DNA of 64,000 nt from Isoetes taiwanensis (taxonomy: Eukaryota > Streptophyta > Lycopodiopsida > Isoetales > Isoetaceae): NCBI GenBank assembly GCA_021234155.1, contig JAJEKV010000002.1, positions 11,274,725 to 11,338,724 of the forward strand. The letters are read 5' to 3'. The position numbers and the translations under genes were made by a program. The notes under the pieces are model-generated. The model saw nothing but the letters and a program-made list of their open reading frames with translations, had not been told where the DNA came from and searched no databases. The stretch's first letter is position 1. Each line of letters starts with the position of its first letter. Of the stretch, positions 1 to 11,437 are shown piece after piece.

Positions 1-776
1 TGAGATGCATATCTTGGCGAACTACGGTTGAGCACATAGTCTACCACACTAGACCCTCCCCCCCTGATTGTCATGTCTGCAGGTGCACTTGTGAGAAGCG
101 GGCCATTGTGACAGGCCATTGCAAATTATCAAGTCAAAAATACCGCGATAGCAGAGCATCGGTCGCTCACAAAGCGAAAGTGACCGGCTGTCATCCGATG
201 CTCCGGGGCAAAGTTGCCTCTGGGGGCGAGCCGCAGGACATCGCCGAGGGGTCAAGTCTCATGGATCGCTCTACTCCGCTCGCAGGCATTGAAATCCCCA
301 AGAAGGACGACCCTACCCAATCAAGCTTGGCTGTTGTATGTCATCATATAGATCGACATAAGGGTCCATCCTATCCGCATCGGAATGACTGCGATAGAAG
401 GTGCTCTCTACGTGAGGGAAATAACAGGCGGTCAGAAAAAGAGGGTTGCCACTGGCATTATGCACACGAACCCACAAGTACCGGTTGTGTATATCTCTCT
501 TCGGAGGGTGACCCAATGTGCCAAGGTTGTCCCGGTAGTAGCAAGCAACCCCACCATGACCCTCCGTCCTGCATGTGCATTGAAGACCGAAATGTTGGTA
601 ACCCTACAGCTCGTAGCCTCAGGCCCCGTGATGCTCCCATGTTCCATGAGAAAGATGAGATCCATATCGGGCTGCCGGGAGTTGAGACTGCCCCTACGCC
701 AAGGGAAGCCTCGACAATTCCATGAGACCACCCCAGGCACAATTCCTATTTGTCGAAGACGATTGGTATCGCGCAA
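1..776 (-). pseudogene. LINE-type retrotransposon, AP-endonuclease domain (decayed, runs off the left edge)
   Basis: Read on the minus strand from about 776 towards 1, three overlapping frames give consecutive pieces of an exonuclease-endonuclease-phosphatase domain as found at the start of LINE ORF2. The first piece has VVSWNCRGFPWRRG (around 700-740). The second has LWVRV then LTACYFPHVESTFY and DPYVDLYDDIQ (320-480). The third has ICNGLSQWPAS, followed after a frame change by VVDYVLNRS (1-120). The order and spacing fit the catalytic fold that nicks target DNA for target-primed reverse transcription. At least two frame changes are needed, so the copy is dead or the sequence has indels. The reverse transcriptase would lie to the left, outside the window. 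A plus-strand reading frame of 205 codons over the same bases is a shadow. Family assignment is from memory of motif patterns, not a search. Confidence 0.75.
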
Positions 777-1440
777 TTGAAGTCGCTGGTGGAGGGCGGA
801 AGCAGAGGTCGAAAGTGGAGAAGTAGATGGAGGCGAGGCAAAGATGTGGTCGTGGAGGGCGCGGGTCGTGGAGGAAGCAGGAGAAGCAGGAGAAGGGGGG
901 GACCGTGGTAGGAGAACCGAAGCGGGGCCACGCTCACCAAGCGATGTTCACCGCGATTGGGGCGCGTCCGCGAAGCGATAGTAAAAAATGGGCATCCCGC
1001 CAACCAATCCCCGGCACCCCTTGGTGGCGTATGTCACCGACCTCGACAAGCCCCGCTCGCGTGCCTCCCAAAGTGCGGGTGTGAGGTCCCGGCCCACTTG
1101 AGGGACGCCCCTTCAAAGCATCTTGCCCCTGGCGCGAAGATGGCATCACGCACTCAAGGCTGGCCCCGCGAACCGCTAATATGACAATGCGGTTATGACC
1201 CGGGCGCTGAGCCCCATGGCGGGCTGCTCGGGAAATATAAACTGGCCCAGGGAATGTCATCCGATCGAGAATGTGTGTTTGGATGTTGTGGGCGAGACTC
1301 TCCCCCTCCTCTTCTGGCATGCCTCAGACTACCAGATTGTGGCCTCTCCGTCTGCGCTCCTGGAGTTCTGCGGCCTGCGGGTCAAAGGTGGGCGAGGGCC
1401 GGGGCCTGTGCTGGGGTGGTGGTGGTGGTGGCTGGGATAA
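777..1440. other. GC-rich flank of the LINE, no recognisable gene
   Basis: This stretch is clearly richer in G and C than the AT-rich DNA that begins near 1440. It lies directly upstream (minus sense) of the endonuclease domain, so it may be the LINE's ORF1 or 5' region. Open frames exist on both strands, but none shows a zinc knuckle, coiled coil or other domain I recognise. A run of GGT near 1418-1432 is a short simple repeat. Confidence 0.35.
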
Positions 1441-3639
1441 GGAAAAATACCAAAACAAAGACGTGTTCTAGAAAAACACCAGACTTTCAGAAGAGTTTTT
1501 ACCTAGCATTTGTTCTGCACCAACGGATCTACGCCAATGGATCTTGCACCAACTGCGAATGTGGTGATGCTGGAAATGGGTGGTTCTTGGACAATGAATC
1601 TTGGTCTTTATCTGATTTGCAACCTTGCAAAAAAGGCCTAGCCTGCACCAAAAAAGCCCAAATGAAAATAAGATTTTAGCTGCAAGCCTCAAAGATCTTT
1701 TACCTGCAGAGATCTAAAATAACCCAAACCCCCGAAAAATATTGAAGCACAGTAGTAGGAGAAAGAGCCGGCTTCTCTTGTAGATGCCGAACTTCTGGCT
1801 TAGATCCATCAGTAAAGCAATTGTCATAGCCGGTTAGGCGGTTCGAACAGCATCGAACCGGCAACATGGCTGACTGCCAGTTTACTAGCAACAACCAGTT
1901 TGAAGCAGTTTTTGACATATTCTAGGCATATGCCGGCATATACCTGGAATATGACAAAAACCCATATGAGCAAGGATTTGCTCCCTTAGGGGCAACCCAA
2001 AAAAAAAGTACCTAGGAACTTTGGATAGTTGGGAGCAAACGCGTTTGCACTTTTCTGCAAACATCTGTTTGCACCTCGACCAAAAATAGGCATTTTCGGC
2101 ATCTCACGGGGGCGGAATTTCAAGGGCTAGGTGGCACTAAGAATTAGTCATTGCCTAATTTAGAAGTCTTTTCTGCTGCAGCCTTCCTCCTCCAACTTCT
2201 AAGAGCTTAGATGAGCCTCTTCTTTTTCTTTTCCAAGCTTTAGACATTCTTAAAATCTTGAAATTCTGAAATTTCTGGATGTTTAACATGTTTGTAGTCT
2301 TCTTAAACTTTTGAGTTTAACATGTTTGTAGTCTCTTTAAACTTCTAAAATTTTGAAAGCATTCTTACCTGTTCACATCTTGAATTCTGAATTTTTTGAA
2401 ATCTTTGAATCTTTAACATGTTTATGATCTCTTTAGAATACTGAAACTCTGAAACTATAAACAGTGCAAACATTTGCAAACAGTTGCAAATGTTTGTGTT
2501 TGCTCCCTATGCTTTGGGCAATGCCTATCTCTCTCTCACATATGTCTTTGGTGGGTAGTTTGTATATCTAATAGAGGATCTACTTTAACCGGCATAGGGC
2601 CACCATCCAGCCGTTGGAATAGCTCAAGCTTTTATGTAACATCCATTAAGGATACACCTGCGGATTATTAAGGATACAACACAAGGACGTTCACTTCTTC
2701 CACAAGTTGCCAAATCACTATCACATCGAATCTTTCACTTGAAAGAAAAGTTACCCTTGTTATTTGTTATGGGTCTTGGCATAATCATGATGGCACAATC
2801 ATGATTGTTGATTATTTTACGGGATATGGAATCATCAATCGTTGGGATTACACCACGCCAGCCTAACAAGTAACTTCATGTCTCTCATGGACACCCACCG
2901 CAAACAAGTTGCACATGATTGTCATTAGGTGACATGCTGCAAACAAGTTGCACATGATTGTCATTAGGTCACATGAGATGTTGGATGTCATGTGAGTGTT
3001 ATGTTTTGAAGGTTGTCATTGTTTATGCATGTGACAGGTACATGGGTGTTCATCGTACTCATGCACCTAGAATAATGTTATGCATTGGACATTTATCCAA
3101 CTGGTATAAGAGAATAACAACGACATATCCCTATGACTGAGATGTGGAAATTGGCATAATCTCTTCTTTATTTAATTGTTGCATCAGACCCTCAAGTCCA
3201 TTGATGAAACAAAAACAACCAGCAAAATATCCAACGAATCTAGATGCAAAATTGACCTGTATAGCTGTAGTTTCACAAGGTGCCTGGCAATTTTCGAACC
3301 TCTTATTGAGACATAGAACCTTTTTGACATAGTCATACCCCTAATTTCACAAGCTGCTTGGCAATTTTTGTCGAGATTAAGAGGCATCTCTCAATCATAC
3401 GTCCTAATTAAGAGGTATATCTCAATCACAGGGATATGCCACTGTGATTCTCCTATACCACTTGGACAAATGTCCAGGTGGATAACCAATAATTTTCACA
3501 CTTTATACAGTCTTTAAAATTTTCAAAAAGTCTCCTCCATGTCTTAACCTCTCGTTTCTGAAATCTGTCCATGCCACCTACTGACCTAGTTCCACAGGCA
3601 GAACACATGTAATGCCAGAATGTCTTTTGGATAAAAGAG
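1441..3639. other. AT-rich intergenic DNA without a supported gene
   Basis: No coding region is supported. Visible structure is limited to short repeats: an approximately 95-bp interspersed repeat at 1915-2010, three imperfect copies of a unit beginning TTTAACATGTTT (about 2281, 2315 and 2413), and a direct duplication of about 30 bp containing CAAGTTGCACATGATTG at 2901-2930 and 2939-2968. Confidence 0.5.
1915..2010. repeat. Interspersed repeat, second copy at 17066-17160
   Basis: Both copies run in the same direction and share, in order, CATATGCC(G/A)GCATATAC, a block of AATATG/CCCATA words, the words TTTGC and CCC, then AGGGGCAACCC followed by a poly-A run. The conserved order over about 95 bp with a trailing A-run suggests two insertions of one short element, perhaps non-autonomous. 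No target duplication was identified. The other copy sits in the intergenic space between the NEMP-like and fibrillin genes. Confidence 0.55.
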
Positions 3640-3800
3640 TTCGGCATTTGTGCACGACAGGGATGTTGTAGGACATTTGGTCTTGTGGCGAGGCCAGACA
3701 CCCGAGAATGCCACATGGGAGTCAGATGAGTTTGTGCAATGGCGTCTTCACCTGAACTAATTAAAAGACCTTGACGACAAGGTCCTAAAGGAGGGAGGAA
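3640..3800 (+). pseudogene. Ty3/gypsy integrase C-terminal chromodomain remnant
   Basis: The plus strand reads RDVVGHLVLWRGQTPENATW, then ESDEFVQWRL and, after a stop, LDDKVLKEGGIVM. This is the layout of the chromodomain-like tail of gypsy polyproteins (a strand ending in W-x-G, then ATWE, then L-D/E-DKV-x-GG just before the 3' LTR). One in-frame stop separates the two parts. Nothing upstream could be read as integrase core, reverse transcriptase or protease, so only the 3' end survives. The adjacent polypurine tract and LTR start support the call. Confidence 0.6.
3787..3800 (+). other. Polypurine tract of the gypsy element
   Basis: AAAGGAGGGAGGAA is an uninterrupted purine run lying immediately before a TGTTATGGG word that looks like an LTR start. 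It fits the plus-strand primer site of an LTR retrotransposon. Confidence 0.6.
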
Positions 3801-3801
3801 T

Positions 3802-4735
3802 TGTTATGGGTGCTTCTAGGGGTATGCCCGATAACAGACTCCTGACAGAATTCCATGAGTATGAGAGTGCCCTGATAGCATGTTTGGGGCAAGTTGCTTA
3901 TGGTAGACCATAAGCCCGTAATCGGGCTATGGACATATCAGGATTAGCCAAAGTTGGCTCTAGGAGCACGATTTTTAATGTTTATAAGAAAAAACATTAG
4001 GTAAGATTAAGGCTTCAATATTAATATTAATATAAAGGTCAAGTGGCACTTTGGGAATGGTTAAGAAACACCAATAAGGAACAAGTCGGTTTAAGCTCGA
4101 ACTTTTCGAGCCTCTCCATGGATTTGAGTATGCCCTTGGATGAAATCCATCTGGGACAGGCCGAATTTGCATGAAGAGGCATGCAAACAGAAGCTTCGAC
4201 CTTATTTAAGGCCTAAGAAGTCGAATTGGAGGGAACTGCGAATTTGTGAAGGCCTCAAAATTGATCATTGTCTGAATTGATCATTGTCTGAAGCTTTGCA
4301 GAGCCAATCAAATTTATAGAGTCTGATTTCGGCCTCTGAAGCACCCTGGGTGGTGTCTTGATAGCAGAGAAGAAGTCTGGGGCTGATTGCTTGCAAGAAT
4401 GGCTTGCAGGAGTATCTCTTGTATTTGAAATACAAGAGTCTTGCTTGCTTTTGGTGCAAGCTTGCATCATAGGAATTATCTCTGGGAGATAATTCACTGG
4501 CCTTTGTGTTGTAAGGCCTTTGTGTTGTAAGGCCATTCGATTCTTTTGGAAAGAATCAAGAGGAAGCTAGGCTTCTTGATTAGTTCTCTGGGAGACTAAT
4601 CCCAGCAGTCATGGTGAACTCTGGGAGTTCGTGGTGTAGGCGGTAGACCGTTGGCCATTCTCCATTGTTTGGGAGGATGCATAATTACGCATGACAAATC
4701 ATCTTTTCTCTCTTCACCTAGCCTCTGATACAATG
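3802..4735 (+). repeat. Putative LTR of the gypsy element (right edge uncertain)
   Basis: It begins with TGTTATGGGTG directly after the polypurine tract, as a 3' LTR should. A TATTTAAGG box near 4204 could be its core promoter. I could not locate a confident CA end or a target duplication; 4735 is a guess near CTCTGATACAA. Two short direct duplications lie inside, a 17-bp unit with TTGATCATTGTCTGAA (about 4260-4293) and a 17-bp unit with GGCCTTTGTGTTGTAA (4499-4533). No second LTR copy was recognised in the window. Confidence 0.45.
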
Positions 4736-4940
4736 TAGCCGAATGGATTGGGAAAGAGAGATCAAGAACACTGGACCAAATAAGTCATACCTAATTGTAG
4801 GATCAACCTATTACTTATATTAGTGAAGTATAACATACCTCTATCATATTTATGACGTGACAGACCATCTTTATGAGCAGAACTTCCTATAACTAACTAT
4901 AACAAGAATATCTTTTATCAGTAAGACAATCTGAAGATAG

Positions 4941-6117
4941 GTCTATTGTGACATGTGATAATGGGATGCGTGTGGAAGCAACTTTGGTACTAGATGCAAC
5001 TGGCTTTTCCCAATGCGTGGTGCAGTATGATAGGCTGTTCAATCCTGGATATGAAGTTGCATATGGAACTGTAGCAGAGCTAAACTTCTTCAGCCCAATA
5101 GAACCTAAATCACGATTGCAAATTTGCCTCACAGAAAAAAAAAAATGCACTTTTAAAAATGCTGATTTTAAGATAAGTTTTCCTTTGATGCTTGCTAATT
5201 TCAAAATAAGTATTCAAAAACATGTATCTTCAAAAACAAACACTTAGATAGAAAATCAACTATGTTTAAATTGCTAGTTTTCATAACACTACAAAAGTTA
5301 TTACAAAACAGGATTGTGGAAAAGAAGAAACAAGGGATATACACAAAGTTTCTATAAGGTTTATCAAATCAATTGATAATTGTCCCTAGTAGAAGAAGTT
5401 TGAGCTTGTTGTATTACAACTATTTGCTTATTAGAATTTGCTTCATTCACCTTGTCAACCTCCAAGGACAAAACAGGTTTCATCTCACTAAACACGATAT
5501 TGTCATCAATGGAACTACTAGGAGGCCATTGGACCTCTGATGAAGTGAACTTTACAAACTCAGAAGAACTCTTCAGATCCTAGTTCTTCATTCTCATCAA
5601 GCAGTGTAGGCAAGGCAGTCAGTTAAATATTAATAAAATCGACTGCTTCGTAAAAAATCTCTATTCTATTCTAATCTTTGCCAATGCCCACTGCTACACA
5701 GTTTCTGCCTTTTGTTCCTTGGGGGGTCAAAATGCACTTTCGCTAGTATTTTTCTAAATCCTATCCTATTTTGCCTCCCTTTTATGCAAAAAATAGGGAA
5801 TCATTAAGGAATATTCTCTTGGGTTCTATTTAGATGATTTGGTCTTGTTTAATTTGCAATCTTCTTCTAAGAACATAAGGGAACTGAGTGGTTTTTGCCC
5901 AGTCCAGCCTGGCCGCAGAACCAAATAATAAGTACATTTTCCAGCCTTCTCATCTTTTGTTCAGGTGGACTCTCATCCTTTTGATTTCGATAAGTTGATT
6001 ATGCAATTGATCGGAGAGATAGTCACTTGCATAGTAACTCAGTATTTACAAAGAATAACGAAGATCCGCCCATGTTCTTGTATGCGATGCCATTCTGCTC
6101 AAATGAAATAGTTCTTG
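4941..6117 (+). pseudogene. LCYB: Lycopene beta-cyclase, two-exon fragment
   Basis: Lycopene beta-cyclase is a plastid flavoenzyme that closes the beta-rings of carotenoids. Exon A (4941-about 5079) encodes SIVTCDNGMRVEATLVLDAT, then GFSQCVVQYDR and NPGYEVAYGTVAE, the conserved FAD-associated middle of the enzyme. Exon B (5965-6117) follows a TTGTTCAG acceptor and encodes VDSHPFDFDKL, then RDSHLHSNS and PPMFLYAMPFCSN, ending at a GTAAGT donor. VDSHPFD, RDSHL and FLYAMPF-x-SN favour beta over epsilon cyclase. Two lesions are visible: exon A lacks a GT donor where the family predicts one (after GCAGAG), and indels replace the DWR-type motif near 6005-6012. No N-terminal dinucleotide-binding exon or C-terminal exon was found, so this is a gene fragment, not a retrocopy because the intron is retained. 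Positions 5080-5964 are the intron and hold nothing else I recognise. Confidence 0.8.
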
Positions 6118-6789
6118 GTAAGTACGTAGCCTTTACCTTCCAAATAACTTACTGTATACGCAACATATATAAACAGAAGAAACATAATAATTGGAAAAGT
6201 GTGTGTGAAAGAAGGTTTGCTGTAGATGTTTCTAAGATTTTGGCCAAAGGTTGGGTTTGGTGATTGTTTTTTTTTTTTTACTGGCTTTTATTTCTATGGT
6301 TCGTCTTCTTCATATTTTTCTTATTTTGTTAGTTTCCTCTTTCCATTTTCGTCGCGGGCATGCATGCGACCTTCTGGAACTGCAAGTGGCTGCATTGGCT
6401 GGGTTCGTTCTAGTTTTGTGCAGGGCAAAATTACACAGAGGTTCCAAGGTTTGCCATCTGTTGCATGTGGGTCTTCCATAACTGTTTACCTTCTGCGGAA
6501 TTTGGCATTATCTGTTTACCTTGTGCGGGATTTCTGTATCTACTGCGGCATTTGGCATGGTTCCTGGATCTCGCATGGCTGCGGGATCTCGCATGGCTGC
6601 AGAGAGCCCATGCCTAGGTACTGTTGGTAAAGCGTTCACCGGGGTTGGATTCCCCGGCCAGTGGATCCTTCCACCAACAGACGATTCAAATTCCTATTCC
6701 GCATTTCTTTCTGTGCTTTCTCTATTTTCCTGCCTTCACCGGAGCTTATAAGGCTGCACATTTTGCACCAGGCTCAGGCTTCATCGAAC
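6118..6789. other. No supported gene
   Basis: Sequence between the cyclase fragment and a LINE relic. It has a T-run at 6266-6280 and short repeats of TCGCATGGCTGCGGGA type around 6570-6605. Overlapping open frames in this part have no recognisable domain. Confidence 0.4.
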
Positions 6790-7620
6790 CACTGATATGT
6801 GCATGTATTTGCACATTTTGGTGTATCATGGGCACCTGGACTATCACAGCAAGGATGGAAACAGATTGAGCTTGTTCAGATTCGCTTTATTGCAGAGGAA
6901 CTAGGGATTAAATCCCAAACCCCCTATTGTATAATGCTGGCTGAAGTTGGTATGTTGTCACTTGAAGCTGAAGCTTTATGTCGCACCATCGCTTATGTTA
7001 ATAGAGTTCGCACTCTGCTAGAATGGCTTAATCCTTTTCGTGCAATGCCAGTCATCCGAGAAAGGGGTGGTTTCACAGTAGATACATGGGCAAGTCGCTG
7101 GGGCCTAGGGGGGAGTCACTGGCCTATGACTTTGAAATTTCCTGAAATAAGAGCGGCGTGTCGAAAAATTTTGCAAAGATTTGTGGACCATGGATGGTAA
7201 TGATAATGAGGTAAAAAAGAGCTTTTACCAGAGCACGATAAATTCCGTGGTAGAATATAAAGAACCTCAATACTTGATGGCTAATATTGACAAGAGAAAT
7301 GGGAGGTTAATCTCCCAACTTAGAACATCTTCACATCGCCTTCATATTGAAACAGAAGATGGTATGGGACGCCTTAGGGAAGAAAGATTTTGCCCAAGCC
7401 GTATGGATCCAAAGATCGAACCGAGGTACATGCGTTTCTAGAATGTCCCGCGCATATGATCATATTAGATTGAAATATGGAATTTTTGGCACTACTTTAT
7501 CTCAATTGCTACACTCTCCTCCACATACTCTTAGTTCATACCTAATGAGAGGTTTGGAAGGAGCGCAAGGATATTATTGAGTTGTTTAATCATGTTGAAA
7601 CGTTAGGAAAGCAAAGATGG
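6790..7620 (+). pseudogene. LINE ORF2 C-terminal region with degenerate zinc knuckle
   Basis: Three plus frames give successive parts of the region downstream of reverse transcriptase. The first encodes RFIAEELGIKSQTPYCIMLA followed by EVGMLSLEAEALCRTI (about 6875-7000). The second has LRTSSHRLHIETEDG and RFCPSRMDP (about 7320-7420). The third has SRAYDHIRLKYGIFG (about 7440-7490). Together these match the post-RT helical segment and the C-terminal Cys/His knuckle that precedes a CPAYDxIR-type end, as also seen at 28735-30368 and 51500-52497. Frame changes, and loss of the second cysteine (FCPSR where C-x2-C is expected), show it is decayed. Confidence 0.6.
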
Positions 7621-7689
7621 ACTTTGATTGATTGTACATTTGTTTGCCATATGGGCCCCGAGGGTCCCGAAATGGCTTGAATAAACTAT

Positions 7690-8325
7690 TAGCGTGGTTG
7701 CCTAACCCCCCGCACACTTTCCCCGCGTTCGAAGCTATGCCACGCATGTCATGCCACGCCACCGTTTTCTTTTCTAGCCGCCAGATTCCTTATTTTTCGA
7801 TCGTAGGGTCGTGGAAATTAGAAAAGGTATTTGCCTCTGGGAGATCGGCCGGGATAGTCTTACCCTTGATTGGGGGATCGGGAGGTGTGATCGGGAGGGC
7901 GGGGATCCGGGAGGGACGTGTGATCCCGAGGGGCGGGATCCCATTGTTAATCTGCAGATTAAAAGGTGACTGCTTAGATTTAGGGGGCCATTTTTGGCGA
8001 GATTTTTGCGTCGATAAAGCTTGGGCGGCCACGCCCTCTCTTCCTCCTGGCATCAAACTAGAGCTCTTCTCAAGCCCATTCCGACCAACCTCGCACAAAC
8101 CCCAGCCGATTCCGTGGAGGATCGGCGAAGAAAAATGCATATGAAAACTTGGCTGATTTTCACTACAAGGGGCTTTTTTTTTCCGCAGTTACTGCGCAGT
8201 AAGGGGATCCCGCCCTCCGGGATCACACGCCCTCTGGGGATCCCGTCCTCCGGGATCACACCTCCGGGATCCCCCAATCAAGGGTAAGACTATCCTACGC
8301 CGCCGGAGATCTACCAAGCTTTCGT
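7690..8325. mobile_element. Inverted-repeat element with about 95-bp arms
   Basis: The left arm (7852-7946) and right arm (8203-8295) are inverted copies: GGATAGTCTTACCCTTGATT on the left reappears in reverse complement near 8276-8295, followed by alternating GATCCCGGAGG and TGTGATC words. The arms enclose about 255 bp. The left outer flank (7694-7830) resembles 54395-54660 (TTGCCTAACCCCCC, then CTATGCCACG and GGAAATTAGAAAA), suggesting a dispersed family. The arms differ mostly where GATCCCGG on one side reads GATCGG on the other. No transposase and no clear target duplication were seen. It could be a foldback or MULE-like non-autonomous element. Confidence 0.5.
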
Positions 8326-9284
8326 GGTTTTCTTTCTTTTCTTCCTGCCGTTTAGGGCAAGTGCCTGTTCGCGACCGTGTTATGCCATGAAATTTGTTTG
8401 GTGGAGGTTGCCCTAAAAGCCAAGCATGGCTGCCAGAAACTGGCCGATCAAATCAAATCAACGTTTTGCTGCACAAAGCGTTTGGATCAGACTCTGGCTA
8501 AGTAATTCTTTGCCGCCCTCCTCACTCATCACTCCTCAGTCCGGCATCCACTTGGGTTGTTCTTCCAACGCAGGTTACTGGCACAAGCTCCATGATTTTT
8601 TCATCTCGTCCGATAAGTCAAGTCTTTTTGTTGCCTAGAACCGTAACGTTATGTACCTGGTGCTGGTTGTCTATGGGCTGAAGGATTCATGGATTCTGGT
8701 GCTCGCGGGTATTGACTTGAAGCTGGAACCATCGTAATCTTCAAGGTTGGTACTTTTCTGAACTAGAACAAGTCTTTTATGGGAAAGTTAGAAGAAAAGA
8801 TGGAATCACGGCATTTGCTTTGACAGTATATCTATTATTTGTCTTCTTAATGCATGTGGAAACTCTGTGTGTATAGCTTATGGAAAACTTGTTCATGCCT
8901 ACAGTTTGAGAAAAGCATTTGAGTGTGATTCTTTATTTAAAAATTCACTTATAGATATGTAGGGTAGTTGCAGAAACATGCTGGATGCATGGAACATGTT
9001 CCAGAGAATGCACTTAATCTTCTTAAGCTTTCTGAAGAAGGCTTTTGTGAAGAATGCATGCAGGCAATTGTGTTAAGCATTTTGTTCTGCACTCTTTTTT
9101 CTCTTCTATTATTTGATTCATGCGTTGTAGGAACCAATTTACCTTCTGGAGTTTGAATCACTTCAACTGTGTTCCACGTGCAGATTTATCTTTAAAAAGG
9201 CCAGCTTCTCACGTTAGATGATAATATCTCTTTCTCTTCTTAAATTTGATATAGTCCAGCGTATCTACAAAGTTTTAATTACAA
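8326..9284. other. No supported gene
   Basis: AT-rich sequence with scattered short open frames on both strands; none carries a recognisable domain or a convincing exon with good splice sites. Confidence 0.4.
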
Positions 9285-9505
9285 AGAGGCCAGCAACATA
9301 TGATCCTGTTGCAAAAACAAGTAGGAATACATTCATACTGAAAAAAAAACCAAAGCAGAAGGGATTGCTTTTGTAAATTCTATTCTTCCAGCATAGAGGC
9401 CAGCAACATATGATCATGTTGCAAAAACAAGTAGGAATACATTCATACTGAAAAAAAAAACAAAGCAGAAGGGATTGCTTTCGTAAAATTCAATTCTTCC
9501 AGCAT
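9285..9505. repeat. Tandem duplication, two units of 110 bp
   Basis: Unit one (9285-9394) and unit two (9395-9505) are nearly identical. Both begin AGAGGCCAGCAACATATGAT and end TTCTTCCAGCAT. Differences are a C/A change after the first 20 bases, one extra A in the poly-A run and a T/C change, so the duplication is recent. Confidence 0.85.
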
Positions 9506-9690
9506 CGCCTTCGGCCTCCAATGCAAGTAGCCGCTTCTGCCATTTTTCCTCTTGCTCTTTGATTTCGGCGAGGTATCCTTGATAAGCCATTTTTTTGAGC
9601 TTTCTCAATGCGAATCTGCATTCTGACTTGGGCTTTCAAAAGATGTTGGCAATGCAAGAACTGGAACTGTTGCATGAAATATGGCTTTCA
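9506..9690 (-). CDS. Charged, probably coiled-coil open frame, unrecognised
   Basis: On the minus strand one frame reads QFQFLHCQHLLKAQVRMQIR, continuing IEKAQ. A second, overlapping frame continues with MAYQGYLAEIKEQEEKWQKR and LLALEAEGDAG. The join lies at a run of A (AAAAAAA near 9592), where a one-base slip would merge the two. The Glu/Lys/Gln-rich composition suggests a coiled-coil helix at the end of a larger protein, but there are no neighbouring exons I can tie to it. It could be a relic exon or chance. The frame runs on into the tandem duplication at its 3' side. Confidence 0.25.
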
Positions 9691-10123
9691 TATGTGTTCA
9701 TTTTTCTGAAGAGGATGAATTAAGTCTGCAATTCTGTCCAGTAACAGGCTGTAACAAGTGCTTGCAATCAATTTTCCTTATTTTCTCTTAGAGAATATGT
9801 CTGTTCATATTGCCTCTTTGAAACATCACACTAGGAAGATGCGAAGCACCAAGCAAAGAAATGCAAAGGTTATATTGTCATTATGTTATGAAGTCTAGGG
9901 TCTAGATAAGGTTTTGTGTAAACCTCTTTGACTGCTTTCTGTTCTCTAGAAGCATATGCCATGGAATTATATGCAGATTCTGAATTCAAATTGCATGAAA
10001 GGGTATTGTGTTGCAAATTAAGGAGGAGGTTGCATATGCAGTAGGAAACTTATTATGTAGGACCAACAAATTTACCTTTTATAGAACTAGCACTATTGCT
10101 TCATCTTATTTTCATTATTGCAG

Positions 10124-10206
10124 TGGCGCAAGAGAGAACTGTATGATGATAGATTTTATAGAGCTGCAAAATTTATGGAAATGGCTGCGTCGATGTTGCA
10201 ACAAGT
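10124..10206 (+). CDS. Exon-like fragment, unrecognised
   Basis: An open 83-nt stretch is flanked by a TATTGCAG acceptor and a GTAAGG donor. It encodes WRKRELYDDRFYRAAKFMEM, then AASMLQQ, an amphipathic helical sequence of coding character. No partner exons were recognised within several kilobases. Low confidence; it may be a remnant of a transposon-captured gene. Confidence 0.2.
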
Positions 10207-11437
10207 AAGGCTTTGAAAATGCATATGCATCAAAGCTACAAAGAACCTGTGTTTCAAAATCTGGAGTCATGTTAATGTAAGGGAGTCATATCAGAGCTGA
10301 AAATTGGCTTCCTTCCAAACCAGTTCAATGACAATGTTGGAACCAGCTCAATGACAATGTTGGATGCATTCGAATGGAAAAATACCCCCATATACTTGGA
10401 ACTAATATAATAGTATTTTACCACACTGAAATTCCCAGTTGTTGATTCAGTTGTTGATTCACTTAAAGCACAGACTCTGAGCCCTTCTCAAGCTACCTCA
10501 TGACGTTGTGCCCCCTCTATTATATTCATGATGCAGCCTATCTTCTCTACAACATGATCTAGGATTTATCAGTTTGGGACGTCTTGGATTATGAATATAC
10601 CAAATTTTGCCAAGGATGGCATATTAGTTACGTTGATTTTCAGTATTTCATTCAAGTGATTTTATTTGAACAGCGTTGCCATATCGAATAAATTTCATGG
10701 GCACATTGAGTTGTGCCATTGTGTTTTAGAGTGTTATGGGGAACCTAAAAGGATGAATAGAAAATGCAAACCATTGCAAATGTCTCAATCTTCAATACCT
10801 ATTTCATTGTTTGAGAGCATGATGATTGAACATTTTCACATGATTAGTCAAGATTGATCCAGGATCATTAGAAAAAAGTAAAAGGAAATTGCATATTTCT
10901 CACAAAGAGACAAGAATTTGACATTGAACGATGGCTTTTCTAGAAGTTTTGTCATGTCCCATCCCAATACGTGATGTGTAGCACATGGATGTTGTACTAT
11001 GAAAGCCCATATTATTTTGGTGTTGGAAAAATGATGTTGTACATTATTTTATTTTTATGTGTTGTTAACAAGTATGGGAAAGGATGCATTATATGTAATT
11101 GTTTAATACATCAACAATCATCATCTAATTAGTTTTTCTATTTTGGCCTAGCGTTAGTGCCTATTTTTCCCATCGAATGACTTCACACGCCTACAACTTT
11201 TGATGAAGAAGGCATCGTCAAAGCGGAGCTTGGAAAAGGCTTCATAAGATGACATCTATAGATTTAGAAATTTCTAGCAGTAATAAACATGTTCCAAAAG
11301 CTATGTGAGGGCATCACATGGAAATCTAAAGCCACTCTCAAAGTAGAACAGAAAAACGTGCCGTAGTCAATTGACTAGAGAACTATACAAGGCTCCAAGC
11401 CAAGTCAGATGGATCATGTACAATTTCACACAAAGAT
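10207..11437. other. No supported gene
   Basis: AT-rich DNA. Open frames are short and lack domain signals. The GC content rises sharply near 11440, where the helicase relic begins. Confidence 0.4.

Noticed and set aside
385-480. Plus-strand TGGQKKRVATG, resembling the signature motif of ABCG transporters
   Set aside because: No flanking ABC motifs are present, and the opposite strand reads consistently as a LINE endonuclease over the same bases.
108-725. 205-codon plus-strand open frame
   Set aside because: Shadow of the LINE endonuclease on the minus strand; its composition is not protein-like.
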